In this document: piece by piece, positions 40,535-49,566 of the stretch
How positions within the stretch are numbered: the stretch's first letter is position 1
How the letters are laid out: each line of letters starts with the position of its first letter
Assembly: GCA_000151295.1 (NCBI GenBank)
Contig: GG745357.1
Coordinates: 499,236-548,801 of the forward strand
Source of the DNA: Allomyces macrogynus ATCC 38327
Lineage: Eukaryota; Blastocladiomycota; Blastocladiomycetes; Blastocladiales; Blastocladiaceae
Direction of reading: 5' to 3'
DNA length: 49,566 bases
The notes under the pieces: generated by a model
What the model was told of the DNA's origin: nothing
Seen by the model: the letters and a program-made list of their open reading frames with translations, nothing else
The model's database searches: none
Program-made: the position numbers and the translations under genes

Positions 40535-42851
40535 ATGACCACCACTTCCTTGCACCAAGACCCCAAGGAGACCGTCATTGTCATTGGGAGTGCTGGTGTT
40601 GGCACATCGACCATTATCAACTCGCACGTTGACGGCGTCGATGCCACAGAGCTCTCTGCCCCTGCAAGTGGCTCTGATCGCTTTGACGGGCTCAACGTGT
40701 TTGTCGCCAAGGGCGTCGAGTATGTCGTGTCCTCGGGGATCTCAGGCCCGATGAAGCGTGCCCATGCTGCTCACATTGTGTGTGACAATCTGCGCAAGCC
40801 GCATGGCGCCAAGGTCATTTTTGTCGTGTGCGTCGACAAGGAAACGAAGAAGCTGCGTGAGAGCGACATTTCCCTGACTCACGTCGTTGTGAGCGCGTTT
40901 CAAAATGCCGCGGTTGAGTTTGGCGTTGTTGTGAACAAGGTACCTGATGATGCTGATCGCTCTGCGCTGCGTCAGCAAGTCATGGGCACGATCAAGACGG
41001 GTTCGTGTTTTGGAATCTGTTTTCTTGCTTCCGCTCTCGCCCCTACTATCTGTTATCGTCACCACTCATTCTGACCTGACCACACATGTGCCAATCCAAA
41101 CTGGTGCATTTTGCCCTGGACAACATGAACAGACACCTGCCACCCCAAGGACATCGCATTTTGCCCGCTGGTGCCCGATCTTGCGGAATCCAAGAACCAA
41201 TCGTCGCCCACAGCATTTGCTGAGGTTGCTGACCTCATTTGTGACACGCCTGTTGCGCAACTCGAGCCCCTCGATGATTGTGTTTCTGGTGGTGGAGCTG
41301 CTAATCTCCCCTTTGTCAACGTTTTGATTGGAAACGTGCGTTTTTCGAATATCCACTTAATTTGAAGCAACAAAACGAAGATCAGCCCTTGAACATGCAA
41401 ACTGACTGGCTTTGCTACCTTTCCCTCGCCCCTGACCACCTGATATGACCTCCCCTCATATTTTCTGCGCCTGCTTTCTCTCCTCTTCAGCCTGGAAGTG
41501 GGAAGTCGACGCACATCAATGCAGTCGCTCGGGAATGTGTGACCAAGGCTGGTGTCAATGCTGGTGCAGGCATCCAGCACAATACTCTGCTCCGCTTTCC
41601 AATTGATGGCGTGACGTGGATTGACACTCCTGGTCTCTCCAACATTACACACTGGACTCGCGCTGCGGCACTGATTACCGAGGCTTTGCAGCACGAAAAG
41701 GGCCACTACCGACTCATTTTTGTAGTCACGACCAATGCTGGGCGTTTACTTTCGACCGATTTGGCAATAATGACCATTGTCCTCAATGCTATCCACAAGA
41801 AAGACGTGCCGTATGGTATAATTGTCAACAAGCTGTCCAAGCGGCTTCACTCGCTTATTCTGAACGACGCCGATTTTTGCAACGAATTTGTGTGCAGTTT
41901 GAACTCTGGTATGATCAGCCTCGTGAATCATTGTTTTGCATCTGCTGCCTTTAACCGCCACCACGGCAATCGCGGTTGCAGTTGCTGTTGGAGCCGTTAC
42001 CACTTTGCAGGCGCTTTTTGTGCACTTTCAGCTGACGAAAAGGGTTCCTTGGAAAAATTTGATGCAACCAATCACTAGGCCCCTACTCGACCAAGGACAT
42101 CTTCCTCGCGCTTGAGGTCGATGACGCACGTGATGCTGAGGACTACATTCTCCCCGACGTAGCCATGAAGAGCGTCCTCGAATTCATCAACGGTATCCCG
42201 TCCATTACGATGCAGCCCAACGATGTGTCTGCCATCTCAGCCACCGGTTTTGATGAGCAGGAGTCTCGGCTCATGGCAGTTGTTGACAAAATGATTGCTG
42301 AGAACGCCAAGGAGCGCGAAAAAATGCACAAGATGCACGAGGAGGCCATGGAACAGCAGCGCGAGACTTTCAAGCGGCTCCTGGATGACTTGAAACGCCA
42401 GCGCAAGGAAGCCGAACGCCAACTCGAGGGGGCCATTCAAAAGGCCGATGAGCGCCAGACGCTGCAGAAACAGATCAAGGAAATGGAGACCTGCAAGCCG
42501 GAGCAGCAGCAGCAGCAGCAGCAGCAGGACCTGGTCAAGATCTTGGAATTTGTCTGGGAGAAAATTGCGGAGGAGCTCCCCCGAGAGCAAAAGCGCTACG
42601 AGAACTACCAGCGCGGCTCTGGTTGCTTTGCCGGATCTGTAGTGAAAGCGGCGACATTGATGCAACAACAAGCGACACGTGGTGGTGCCCGCCACGACGA
42701 TGCGGCAGCATTGGGGCTAGGTCTTGAGGCTGGTGCAACTCGTGGGCATAGCAGAGACCTGCAAATCGGAGCGCTACCTGTGGGCGAAAACGACGCGACC
42801 GGGAATTCAGACGTCGTGCAGCCTGACCATGGCGATGAGAACCTGTGTTGA
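40535..42851 (+). CDS. Tandem two-G-domain GTPase with coiled-coil/polyQ tail, first domain degenerate
   Basis: Exons 40535-41000, 41133-41335, 41491-41908 and 42079-42851 join in phase to 619 residues. Domain 1 has VIVIGSAGVGTST at 14-26: the Walker A lysine is Thr24, and no DXXG box is obvious, so it should not bind GTP normally; VVNKVPDD sits in the G4 position. Domain 2 has an intact Walker A GNPGSGKST (222-230, the intron falling between Asn223 and Pro224), WIDTPGL at 266-272 and IVNKLS at G4. After each G domain comes a similar module (KDIAFCPLVPDLAES and KDIFLALEVDDARDA), showing internal duplication. The tail is a coiled coil (REKMHKMHEEAMEQQRETFK), eight or so Gln, and a helical end. 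AIG1/GIMAP-like is my best guess. Stop is TGA. Confidence 0.78.
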
Positions 42852-43277
42852 AGAATGAAGGCTGTCGGCCTCATGGACGCGAAGACCCGCTAAATTGGCG
42901 GCCAGCGGGCCACCAGGCGGTGGGTACCGTATGGACGGCACAATGCGTGGGCAAGGAAGATTCCATTGTTTTGGCTGGAATGTAACAGACGACGAGAGCA
43001 GGGGACGAGGGCCGTCTGTCTCGCAAAAAGAGACCGGACGCGCCAGCCGCGCTCCTGGCCAATCGCTCTTCAACAAATTTGTGAGAGCCGTATTCTTCAG
43101 TGGCGCGGTCGGAATAATCCACCTCTTCTTTGTGTAAGATCGGGTGTTGAGAGTGCCTGCAAGTGTTCTCTCGATAGAACCCATGAGCAAGACGGTCTTC
43201 CCAATCTCAAGCGCGCGTCAATCACACAACCGCCTTCTATTTCGCCAGGTCCCTCGAAGTGTTCAGTTGCCGCCCCA
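42852..43277. other. Intergenic, no gene recognised
   Basis: About 425 bp between convergent genes. Nothing supportable. Confidence 0.4.
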
Positions 43278-44692
43278 TCATTCGACCCGCTCCGCTTCCC
43301 CCTCCTCCGCACGCTCCCGCTTCGCCGCCTCCCGCTTCGCCATCCTCGCCGCGCGCTTCCCCCTTTCTTTCCGCTCCTCCTCGACCGCTCTCTTCACCAC
43401 CTCCACTCGCACCGCCTCCCACCGTTTCACATTCACGTCCCACACCCCTTTGCGCTCCGAACACATGCACCCGGCGCTCCGCTTCTCACACAAACACACG
43501 ACCCACGGGGCAAACTCTAGCTCCACTTTCGCCGCCGAATCAAACGGCCAGACACGCGCCTCGCGCGTCCGCGCCGAGTGGAGTGGGAGGGAATGTACCG
43601 CGCGTGCAAGTGCATTCGTTCGCGCGTGTACGCCGCGTGGGTCGGTTCGGACGGTGGGAAGGACTGCCGAGTGGGGGGTGCGGCTGGTAGGTCAGGTCAC
43701 CGATGATCGGGTGGCCCAAGGAGGCGAGGTGGATGCGCAGTTGGTGCCGACGGCCGGTCTTAAGGTGGAGGTGCACGAGGGTTACGGGGAGGGGATCGGT
43801 GGGCGAGGGGGAGAGGTGCGTAGCGTCGGGAAAGGGGGTCGGGAGGAGGTATCCCCGACGGCGCACGGTCACGATCGTGTCGGCGAACTGGATGATGGAG
43901 GAGGTGAGTTTCAGGAAATGGCGAGGGAAAGGATGCGGGTGGAAAATGGATGGACCTTGCTCTTGGTCTCGTCAGGCGCAATGTACATGCGCAGCGGGTT
44001 GCCGGGTTCGGTTCCAATGAAACCGGTGACCTCGTACCTGGATTTGATCAACACCGCAGTTAGCTCATGATCCAACGGCAACTGCGCGTCCAAAAAGCTC
44101 ACAAACGTACTTATCCTTCTCCATCCACCAGCGCACCACCGCGACATACTCCTTCCGCACCATCCGTTTCGCAAACATCTTACACACTCTCCCCGCCGCG
44201 CGCGAATTCAACCCGAGAACATACACACCCGACGTCGCATAGTCGAGCTGGTGCACCAAGTGCACGAGCGGGTACTGTGGGAACGCGCGTTGCAAGTACT
44301 CTTGCACCGACCACTTCGTCGGCGTCAATCAAAAAACTCGGCGGCTTGTGCACGACAATCAGGCTGTCTTCGTGGTAAAGAATGTCGAGCGTGCGTTCCA
44401 TGTCGGGCCAATCCGGCGGCCGGGTGGGCTTGCGGAAGACAAGATGGTGCCTCTCGATGGCGGACGTCACGGTGCGCAGCGGGAATACGGTGCCGGCGAC
44501 GGGGGGAGGTTGCGGCGTGAATGGGCGGATGCCGGCTGGGAGTGATGAAGACGCAGCGGGCGGTGTTGACGGAACGGGCGCTGAAATGGTCTCATCGGAG
44601 CCACGGTGACAATCAGGATTTGCGGACCAGATCTCGTCGGCCTTGGTCGTGCTTGGTTGAACTGGTACTTGCGGCTGTTCCTGAAGCCTTTC
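43278..44692 (-). CDS. RluA-family pseudouridine synthase, RPUSD1-like, with frame breaks
   Basis: Converts uridine to pseudouridine in RNA. Minus-strand segments in order: a Pro-rich leader, TLDILYHEDSLIVVHKPPSF, SVQEYLQRAFPQYPLVHLVH then the catalytic-site motif HQLDYATSGVYVLGLN with the active Asp (HQLD as in RPUSD1, where most RluA proteins have HRLD), then MFAKRMVRKEYVAVV, an intron, YEVTGFIGTEPGNPLRMYIA, an intron, FADTIVTVRRRGYLL, LKTGRRHQLRIHLASLGHPI then GDLTY, and RERMHLHARYI. One extra base near 44322 shifts frame between LIDADE and WSVQEYL, and two more frame changes near 43600-43690 are not explained by canonical introns. The C-terminus (KVELEFAPWV then a basic helix) ends at 43278. 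The first exon is unresolved; the frame is open up to 44692. Confidence 0.7.
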
Positions 44693-45267
44693 GATTTAGG
44701 AATCGATCGTTGTGCCGGGAGCTGATAGATTTGAGACGGTTACAGCGTCCGGCTCCGGCTCTTGCTGCTTGAGTGCGGCTGCTACGGGCTTGGGCCGTTC
44801 ATGGTCGTGGCTGATGCGACAGGAGCAGGAGGATCGCTTACAGCTGGTCGTGCGGATACATAGCGCAAAGTGTGGATTGCGCTTGTTCCGCTTGTTGATG
44901 CAAAATGGAATCTGCAGCGGATGTTGATCTGTTGGAAGTGTGGATCGGTTTGATGTGTCTGCCACACTTTTTTGAGTTGAAAATGACAACCACTTGCATC
45001 CAACATCATCCAACACATCACACCCAACCCGACATTGCCCAGCAACAAAAACACCTTCCCCACGTCCAGATCAACCCTCTCCACCCTGTCCTCCAGTCTC
45101 CGCGGCCGGCAACCGCCCCGTCTGCGCGACGTTCTCGACCCACTCGCCAATCTCGTCCGCGATCCGCGGAACGTCGCGCGCCTGCCAAAACATGGCCGCC
45201 GTCAGCAACCGCGCAAGAGCGAGTCAGCTCCGCTCGAACGGACAGAGTCTGCCACCAATGAACGTAC
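44693..45267. other. Between pseudouridine synthase and kinesin fragment
   Basis: Minus strand has an open stretch around 45100 reading RDVPRIADEIGEWVENVAQT then GRLPAAE, coherent but unrecognised; it may be a tail of the kinesin locus or part of the first exon of the downstream gene. Not called as a gene. Confidence 0.3.
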
Positions 45268-46293
45268 CGAGCACGAGCAAACTCTGGTTATTATTCGACG
45301 ACTCCTTGAGCATCTCGCCCGTGGCCTTGGACTCCTTGACCCGCTCGCTACCTTCGCTCCGTCAGTTACTTGGGACCCCGCTCTCCCACAATCTCGAAAC
45401 GCAAACGCGCCCGCCAAATCCACAAACGAAATCGTGCCAAACCGCTGCGTTGGCGGCCCCTCCCCTCCCTCGGCACCCGCCACCTCCTCCGACTCGATAT
45501 ACACCGTCAAGACGCTATGCGACCGCGGCGACCGTTCATTCAATGCATTCGCCGCCGTCGTCCGATTGCGCAACCCTTCTTCGAGCACCGCAAGGCAATC
45601 GTCGAGCACCTCGCACTCGACGACAAACAGGTTCTCGACGTTAAACCCGCGCTCGCGCCGCCACCGGACGGGCAGGGCCGCGCCCGACGGGTTCAACAGG
45701 TCCTGTACCTGCTCGTTGGAGATTTCCAGGTACCCGGCACGGACCGTGTACTTGAATTCCGGTGGCGCTAGCGCGATCAGTTCGAAGAGGTGCCGCAACG
45801 CGCGCGGAATGACGCCAGCGCCAGTGGGGGTCGCGGCGTCTGGGCCCGTCATGGTGTATGTTTTGCCTACCACCCACCCAAAATCAGCACCACACCATTT
45901 TCAACGCCGCGCGACGTGCAACGTACCCGACCCCGTCTACCCAAACGCAAACACCGTCGCCGAATACCCCGCGATCGCGCGGTTCACGAGCGCCATCACG
46001 CCCGAATCCTCAAACAGGTCCGCCTGGGTCGTCGACTCGCCATAGACCCGGTCGTAGGTCATGACCTTGCCGTCCATCAATTGTACCGTCTGCATGTCCA
46101 GGACCACCAGGCCGCGCACGTCTTGCGCTTCGCGCGCCGCCAGCGGGCGGACGCGCACGACGACGCGCACGTGCTCTTCACCGCGGAGCGTAGTGGCGGA
46201 CTTGGTGGTGCCGGCGCGCGACGCGGGGGCGGACGCGGGAGGGAGGCCTGACCAGTGCGCCGGGCCGTCGGCGGAGTTGGTGTCTGGGTCCAT
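45268..46293 (-). pseudogene. Kinesin motor fragment with stop codon in the P-loop
   Basis: Kinesin motors move along microtubules. Starts MDPDTNSADGPAHWSGLPPA; motor begins EEHVRVVVRVRPLAAREAQD, then VMTYDRVYGESTTQADLFED. At the P-loop the sequence encodes TVFAFG, TAG, TGSG, an intron (45926-45867), then KTYTMTGP: the stop occupies the Gln of the universal GQTGSGKT. Further motifs are present: YLEISNEQVQDLLNP, NERSPRSHSVLTVYIESEE (switch I), ISFVDLAG, a 59-nt intron with GC-AG ends (45410-45352), SERVKESKATGEMLKESS and LLVLG. The remaining motor (the HIPYRDSKLT region), neck and tail are not found downstream. Without the stop it would still be truncated. Subfamily not assignable. Confidence 0.72.
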
Positions 46294-46607
46294 GGCCGGT
46301 GGCGGCGCGGATTGTGGTGGTGGGGTCGGTGCTGGCGGGGTTGAGGAAAGTCGATTTTTCGTCCTGTTTCGTGCGTTATTTTGAACGAAAGCCAAGCTGC
46401 CATCCTAAAAAGATCAAGGCGAGCAAGATCCAACGCAGCAAGCGCTGCCATCGTAGCCACACTTCGATACGTCCCCCCTCACCAGTCTCCACCCACTCGG
46501 ACTGTCCACCAAACACGCAAAATTGGGACATCTAGATTCAATATGCGCACCGATCCCCTCCCTCCTCCTACCTGGACGTCGGGCTCGCCCATCGCCACCT
46601 CCCTTCG

Positions 46608-48276
46608 CTATGCCGCAAACATCTTGTGGTTGATCGGGAACGACAGACCATCACTACGCCACCCATCCATCGCGTCAGTCTACACCCAAAAACGACGTCA
46701 AGAATCCAAACCGCACAAACGCACCCAACGGGCGACGTGACCGGCACCCACCACAGCGCGACCCTGTTCCCGAGCACTTGGACCGAATTCGCGCGCCAAC
46801 CCAGATCAAACGGGTTCACGCGACGCGCATTCGGGTCGGCCGCGTTGGCGACCGCGTACCGCTGCTCTTCCATGTTCTCGATGGTCGTCATGTTGCGCAG
46901 GACCAAACTACACTCCAATCATTTCGTGAATATCCAGCTCGCACGAATCAGACCGTACGCGGTGGGCCGTACCTGGCATGAAACGCAAAAAAGCCAACGA
47001 GAATCAACCCAAACAATGTCGCGACCAGTGTGACCGACAAGACTTGTGCGGCGGCCGCGTACTCGTCGTCGGTGCTCATTTGGAGCGCGGGTAAGCACAG
47101 CGGCGCCGTGCAGATCAGGATCGTGAGGGAGTAGAGCGCCGTGTAGAAGACAAAGAGCAGAAAGTGCTTGTAGTTGTAGAACCCGACGCAGTTGTTGATC
47201 CACGGCTGGTGGAGAGGGTGGAGAGCGATGAGAACAAGGGAAGGCGGGATGGGTCCGAGGAGTAGAGGAGGCCGTACGCAGTGGCTAGTTGGGGACAAGA
47301 TGGCCAGGGTCGTGGTGGTGAGCGGGAGTTGAGGGAGAGAAGGAAGAGCGCAGCGTACTGGTCCATCTTCAAGACGCATTTCCTGCACGTTCTACCTGAT
47401 GCTCGCGAAACAAAACAAGGTAAGCGCACAAGGACCACGAAAAAACGACGCCGAGCACGACGATCCGTACAATGATGCGTGCGGTCGGGTTTGTAGACTT
47501 GGCACTTTCGACAATATCGTCGCTCGCCATTCCCCTTGACTGGACCAAACCAAAAATTGATCAGCGAAAACGTCCGGCACCGGATTGACCAAACACGACC
47601 ACTTACTTGTAATGGGCTAAGAAACCACTCGGGCTCCAGAAAAAAAGGAACCAACGAGTCAGCACCCTCAGACATCCAGTAAACTCCCATCCCCGCACGA
47701 ATGTGAGGAGCCAAGAATGCACCACATTGTCGATGGCTACCAGAGGCACTCGGTCAGCCGCGTCCCCGTCATCCAGTGCGGCCAGTGCCCGGCATCGGCG
47801 TCGGCACGACCACCGTCGTCGCCCGACGACGACGCTGGGGAAGCGGCCATATCGTGCAGTACCACATCGCTCGCGCTCACACTCCTGCCCAGCGCACCGG
47901 GCGGCTGTACGCCTGGCGGCGAACCCGGATCCGTCATGACCACGCGGTAGTACGCGAACATGGCGAGCGCTGCGAGAATCGCGGCGATGGTCGTTTCGGC
48001 CGTGTGCCCGGCGGTGCCGACGACCTCAATGGATAGCGGACGCAGCGCGTAGGCGACCGCGTAGAGCGGCCACCCGATGAGGACGGTCACGGCGACGTAG
48101 GGGACGCGGCGCGCGATAGAGTCGAACGTGGCCTCGACGCGCGCGGCGAGCGATGGTGGGGACGCAATGGAGCGGGAAGATGGCGGGGTTGGCGGGTGCG
48201 GCGGGGTTGGGGGTCGTGTTGCTGCGCCGGGTGTGGTCGTCATTGTCGGTGCCGCCGGCGGCGCGGCGATGGCCAT
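46608..48276 (-). CDS. DHHC palmitoyltransferase (PFA3/4-like), with a 7-nt microexon
   Basis: Integral membrane enzyme that S-acylates cytosolic cysteines. Starts at Met 48276 (MAIAAPPAAPTMTTTPGAAT), a Pro/Thr-rich leader, then two membrane segments and RVVMTDPGSPPG, the DPG motif. The Cys-rich domain assembles across exons: RYCRKCQVYKPDRTHHC, RTCRKCVLKMD, a microexon at 47284-47278, then PWINNCVGFYNYKHF, which gives the full C-X2-C, HC-X2-C and DHHC pattern. Two more membrane segments follow, then LVLRNMTTIENME (TTxE motif) and the PaCCT motif NPFDLGWRANSVQVLG, and after another intron GDGLSFPINHKMFAA with TAG at 46610-46608. The splice between the first exon and the Cys-rich domain (about 47540-47740) is not settled. 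Confidence 0.88.
47278..47284 (-). other. 7-nt microexon encoding the catalytic His-Cys of DHHC
   Basis: The upstream exon ends AAGATGGACCA at 47359; the next long exon starts CCGTGGATC at 47205. Joining them directly loses HHC and breaks the frame. Inside the 153-nt gap, CCACTGC at 47284-47278 is preceded by CTAG and followed by GTACGG. Using it gives introns of 74 and 72 nt, both GT-AG, and restores MDHHCPWINNC exactly in frame. Confidence 0.85.
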
Positions 48277-49187
48277 GGCGGGTGGTTGCAGCAGCGTGCA
48301 ACAAGAGACGAGGCCGTATCGTCGATGGTCGTCGTTGCGGAAATGGATGGGCTTTGTGCAGCAAGAAGCGGAGCAGACTGGGTCTTCGTGCAGGACGTTA
48401 GCAGTTTGCAGCAAGGAGTTGCGTGAGTCAGCGCAGCCCTGAAGAGCACAAGAGCGCCCTCGCACGTGCACAGCAAGTGCTGAACGTGACCGCGCCTGGC
48501 CGCCTCGTCGTCTCCTGTTCCGCCAGGTCGCTCACATCACTTCGCCCAGCTCGCGGCGACCGTCGCCCACCCGCACGTCTCCCACGAGCGTCTCTCCTTG
48601 ACGCGAAGGCTCATGTCGCGTCGTCCGCGCGCCATGCATACATGCCAGCGCATGCCGTCTCTTCCCGTTCGTGCGGCAAGCTACCGCGCTAGCTTGGCCG
48701 AGAACCGATCGTGACCGCTCGCAGGGGTGATGCAGCCGCCGCGACAGCGTAGATGGCGATGAACGAGAAAGCGAAGAGGACCTCCGCCTCCGCCCGCGAA
48801 CGCTTCCGTCGTAGCGCTGGACAAAGTTGACGACAAAGAGCAGAAAGACGGTCATGAAGCTGAACGACGAGCATGGACATCGCAAACCAGCATAAAAGCG
48901 GGAATGAGATGCCCCCGCGTTCCTCCTTCGCACCGATACCATCCAGCAGGAACCCGGCAACCCCAGCGACGTGGGGGTCAACCCCTTCTCGACCCACGAA
49001 ATGCTATAAAGCCGCGGCACGGAACCCTGATCGAGCCCGTCGTCCCCTGATCAAGTCCTGTTCCGTCGCTTGGCTGCTCGTGCGTCTTCCCTTGCCCCGC
49101 CCGTCCGTCCCTGCCGCCCGTGCCGGATCGAATTTGCAAGCAACCCCCCGTCCAACGACCCAGTTTCCAATCGCTTACCGACCGACT
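48277..49187. other. Right intergenic region, possible small membrane ORF
   Basis: Minus strand 48689-48997 encodes hydrophobic segments (GGISFPLLCWFAMSMLVVQL; LFAFSFIAIYAVAAAASPL), and an overlapping frame has SFMTVFLLFVVNFVQRY, so a small, spliced membrane-protein gene is possible. I could not build a consistent model. Confidence 0.3.
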
Positions 49188-49566
49188 ATGAAATGCCGCT
49201 CCGCATCGCTCGACGCACTGCGCGCTGGGTCCGGCGGCGTCACTGCCGAAACCAAGTACGACCCCGTTACGAGCAGCCATGACTATGGCGTGCCGCCGCA
49301 CAAGTTACCCGCACGATCATCAGCCCGAATAGCGGCCGCCGTGCGCGGCATCAGCGAGAGTCTCGAGCAAATCACCGGTTCGCCACCCCCTCACCCTCAT
49401 GCACCGCCACCAGTCCCGCTCCGCATAGCGCCGGCACGTCTTGCCTTCTTTGGCCCTTTGGCTCCACCCAGGGACCGGGGCCCCACCCATGTCGCCGCAC
49501 ACGTTGGCTTCGCCATTCACGTTCGGGCCTGGCCGCGTCGTCGTCCCGACTGGCCCCGTCGATGAG
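49188..49566 (+). CDS. Possible 5' end of an unknown gene, cut by the window edge
   Basis: ATG at 49188 opens a frame to the window end: MKCRSASLDALRAGSGGVTA, then ETKYDPVTSSHDYGVPPHKL, IAAAVRGISESLEQI, then Pro-rich sequence. A splice donor after residue about 64 (GTTCGC near 49379) is possible. No family recognised. Confidence 0.35.

Noticed and set aside
1..49566. CRISPR arrays, rRNA genes, tRNA genes, transposase or reverse-transcriptase genes
   Set aside because: None seen: no regularly spaced identical repeats, no rRNA-like blocks, no tRNA cloverleaf that I could fold by eye, and no DDE or RT motifs in any frame.

Overview
The window looks like nuclear DNA of a fungus. The protein-coding genes are GC-rich and split by short introns (mostly 55-110 nt, many donors reading GTACGT). 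The recognisable set includes TFIIH subunit Tfb4, RNA polymerase III subunit RPC1, the shared polymerase subunit Rpb10, the retromer sorting nexin Vps5, the R-SNARE Sec22, the PP2A B55 subunit, a DHHC palmitoyltransferase and an OCA/SIW14-type phosphatase-like protein (a mainly fungal family). I cannot name the phylum from sequence alone.

Layout. Positions 1-20.5 kb are mostly a dense, conserved block: TFB4(+), RPC1(+), a broken leucine-rich-repeat gene(+), an OCA-like pseudophosphatase(-), VPS5(+), an unknown polytopic membrane protein(-), SEC22(-), CDC55/B55(-) and RPB10(+). Positions 20.5-42.9 kb are accessory in character. They hold a degenerate tandem repeat, a ~1.32 kb perfect inverted repeat whose arms carry the front halves of two convergent P-loop GTPase genes, a third diverged GTPase gene, a copied 3' end of VPS5 fused to other sequence, an unknown membrane protein interrupted by an assembly gap, several broken helical ORFs, a decayed acetylornithine aminotransferase, and a tandem two-G-domain GTPase with a truncated relative. 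Positions 43-48.5 kb return to single-copy genes on the minus strand: an RluA-type pseudouridine synthase with frame breaks, a kinesin motor fragment and a DHHC acyltransferase. The right edge cuts a possible plus-strand gene.

Most interesting signal: a local family of membrane-anchored P-loop GTPases. Two copies are identical through the promoter and G domain and then switch abruptly to unrelated transmembrane tails. Three members carry an intron at the same phase inside the Walker A motif. Three members plus one neighbouring ORF share a TATAAATGC box 116-145 bp before the ATG. This resembles a diversifying, gene-converted family rather than housekeeping. A second notable item is a 7-nt microexon that supplies the catalytic His-Cys of the DHHC enzyme.

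Caution: several otherwise coherent genes contain single-base frame breaks, including the conserved TFB4. Sequencing or assembly indels and real gene decay cannot be separated here without reads.
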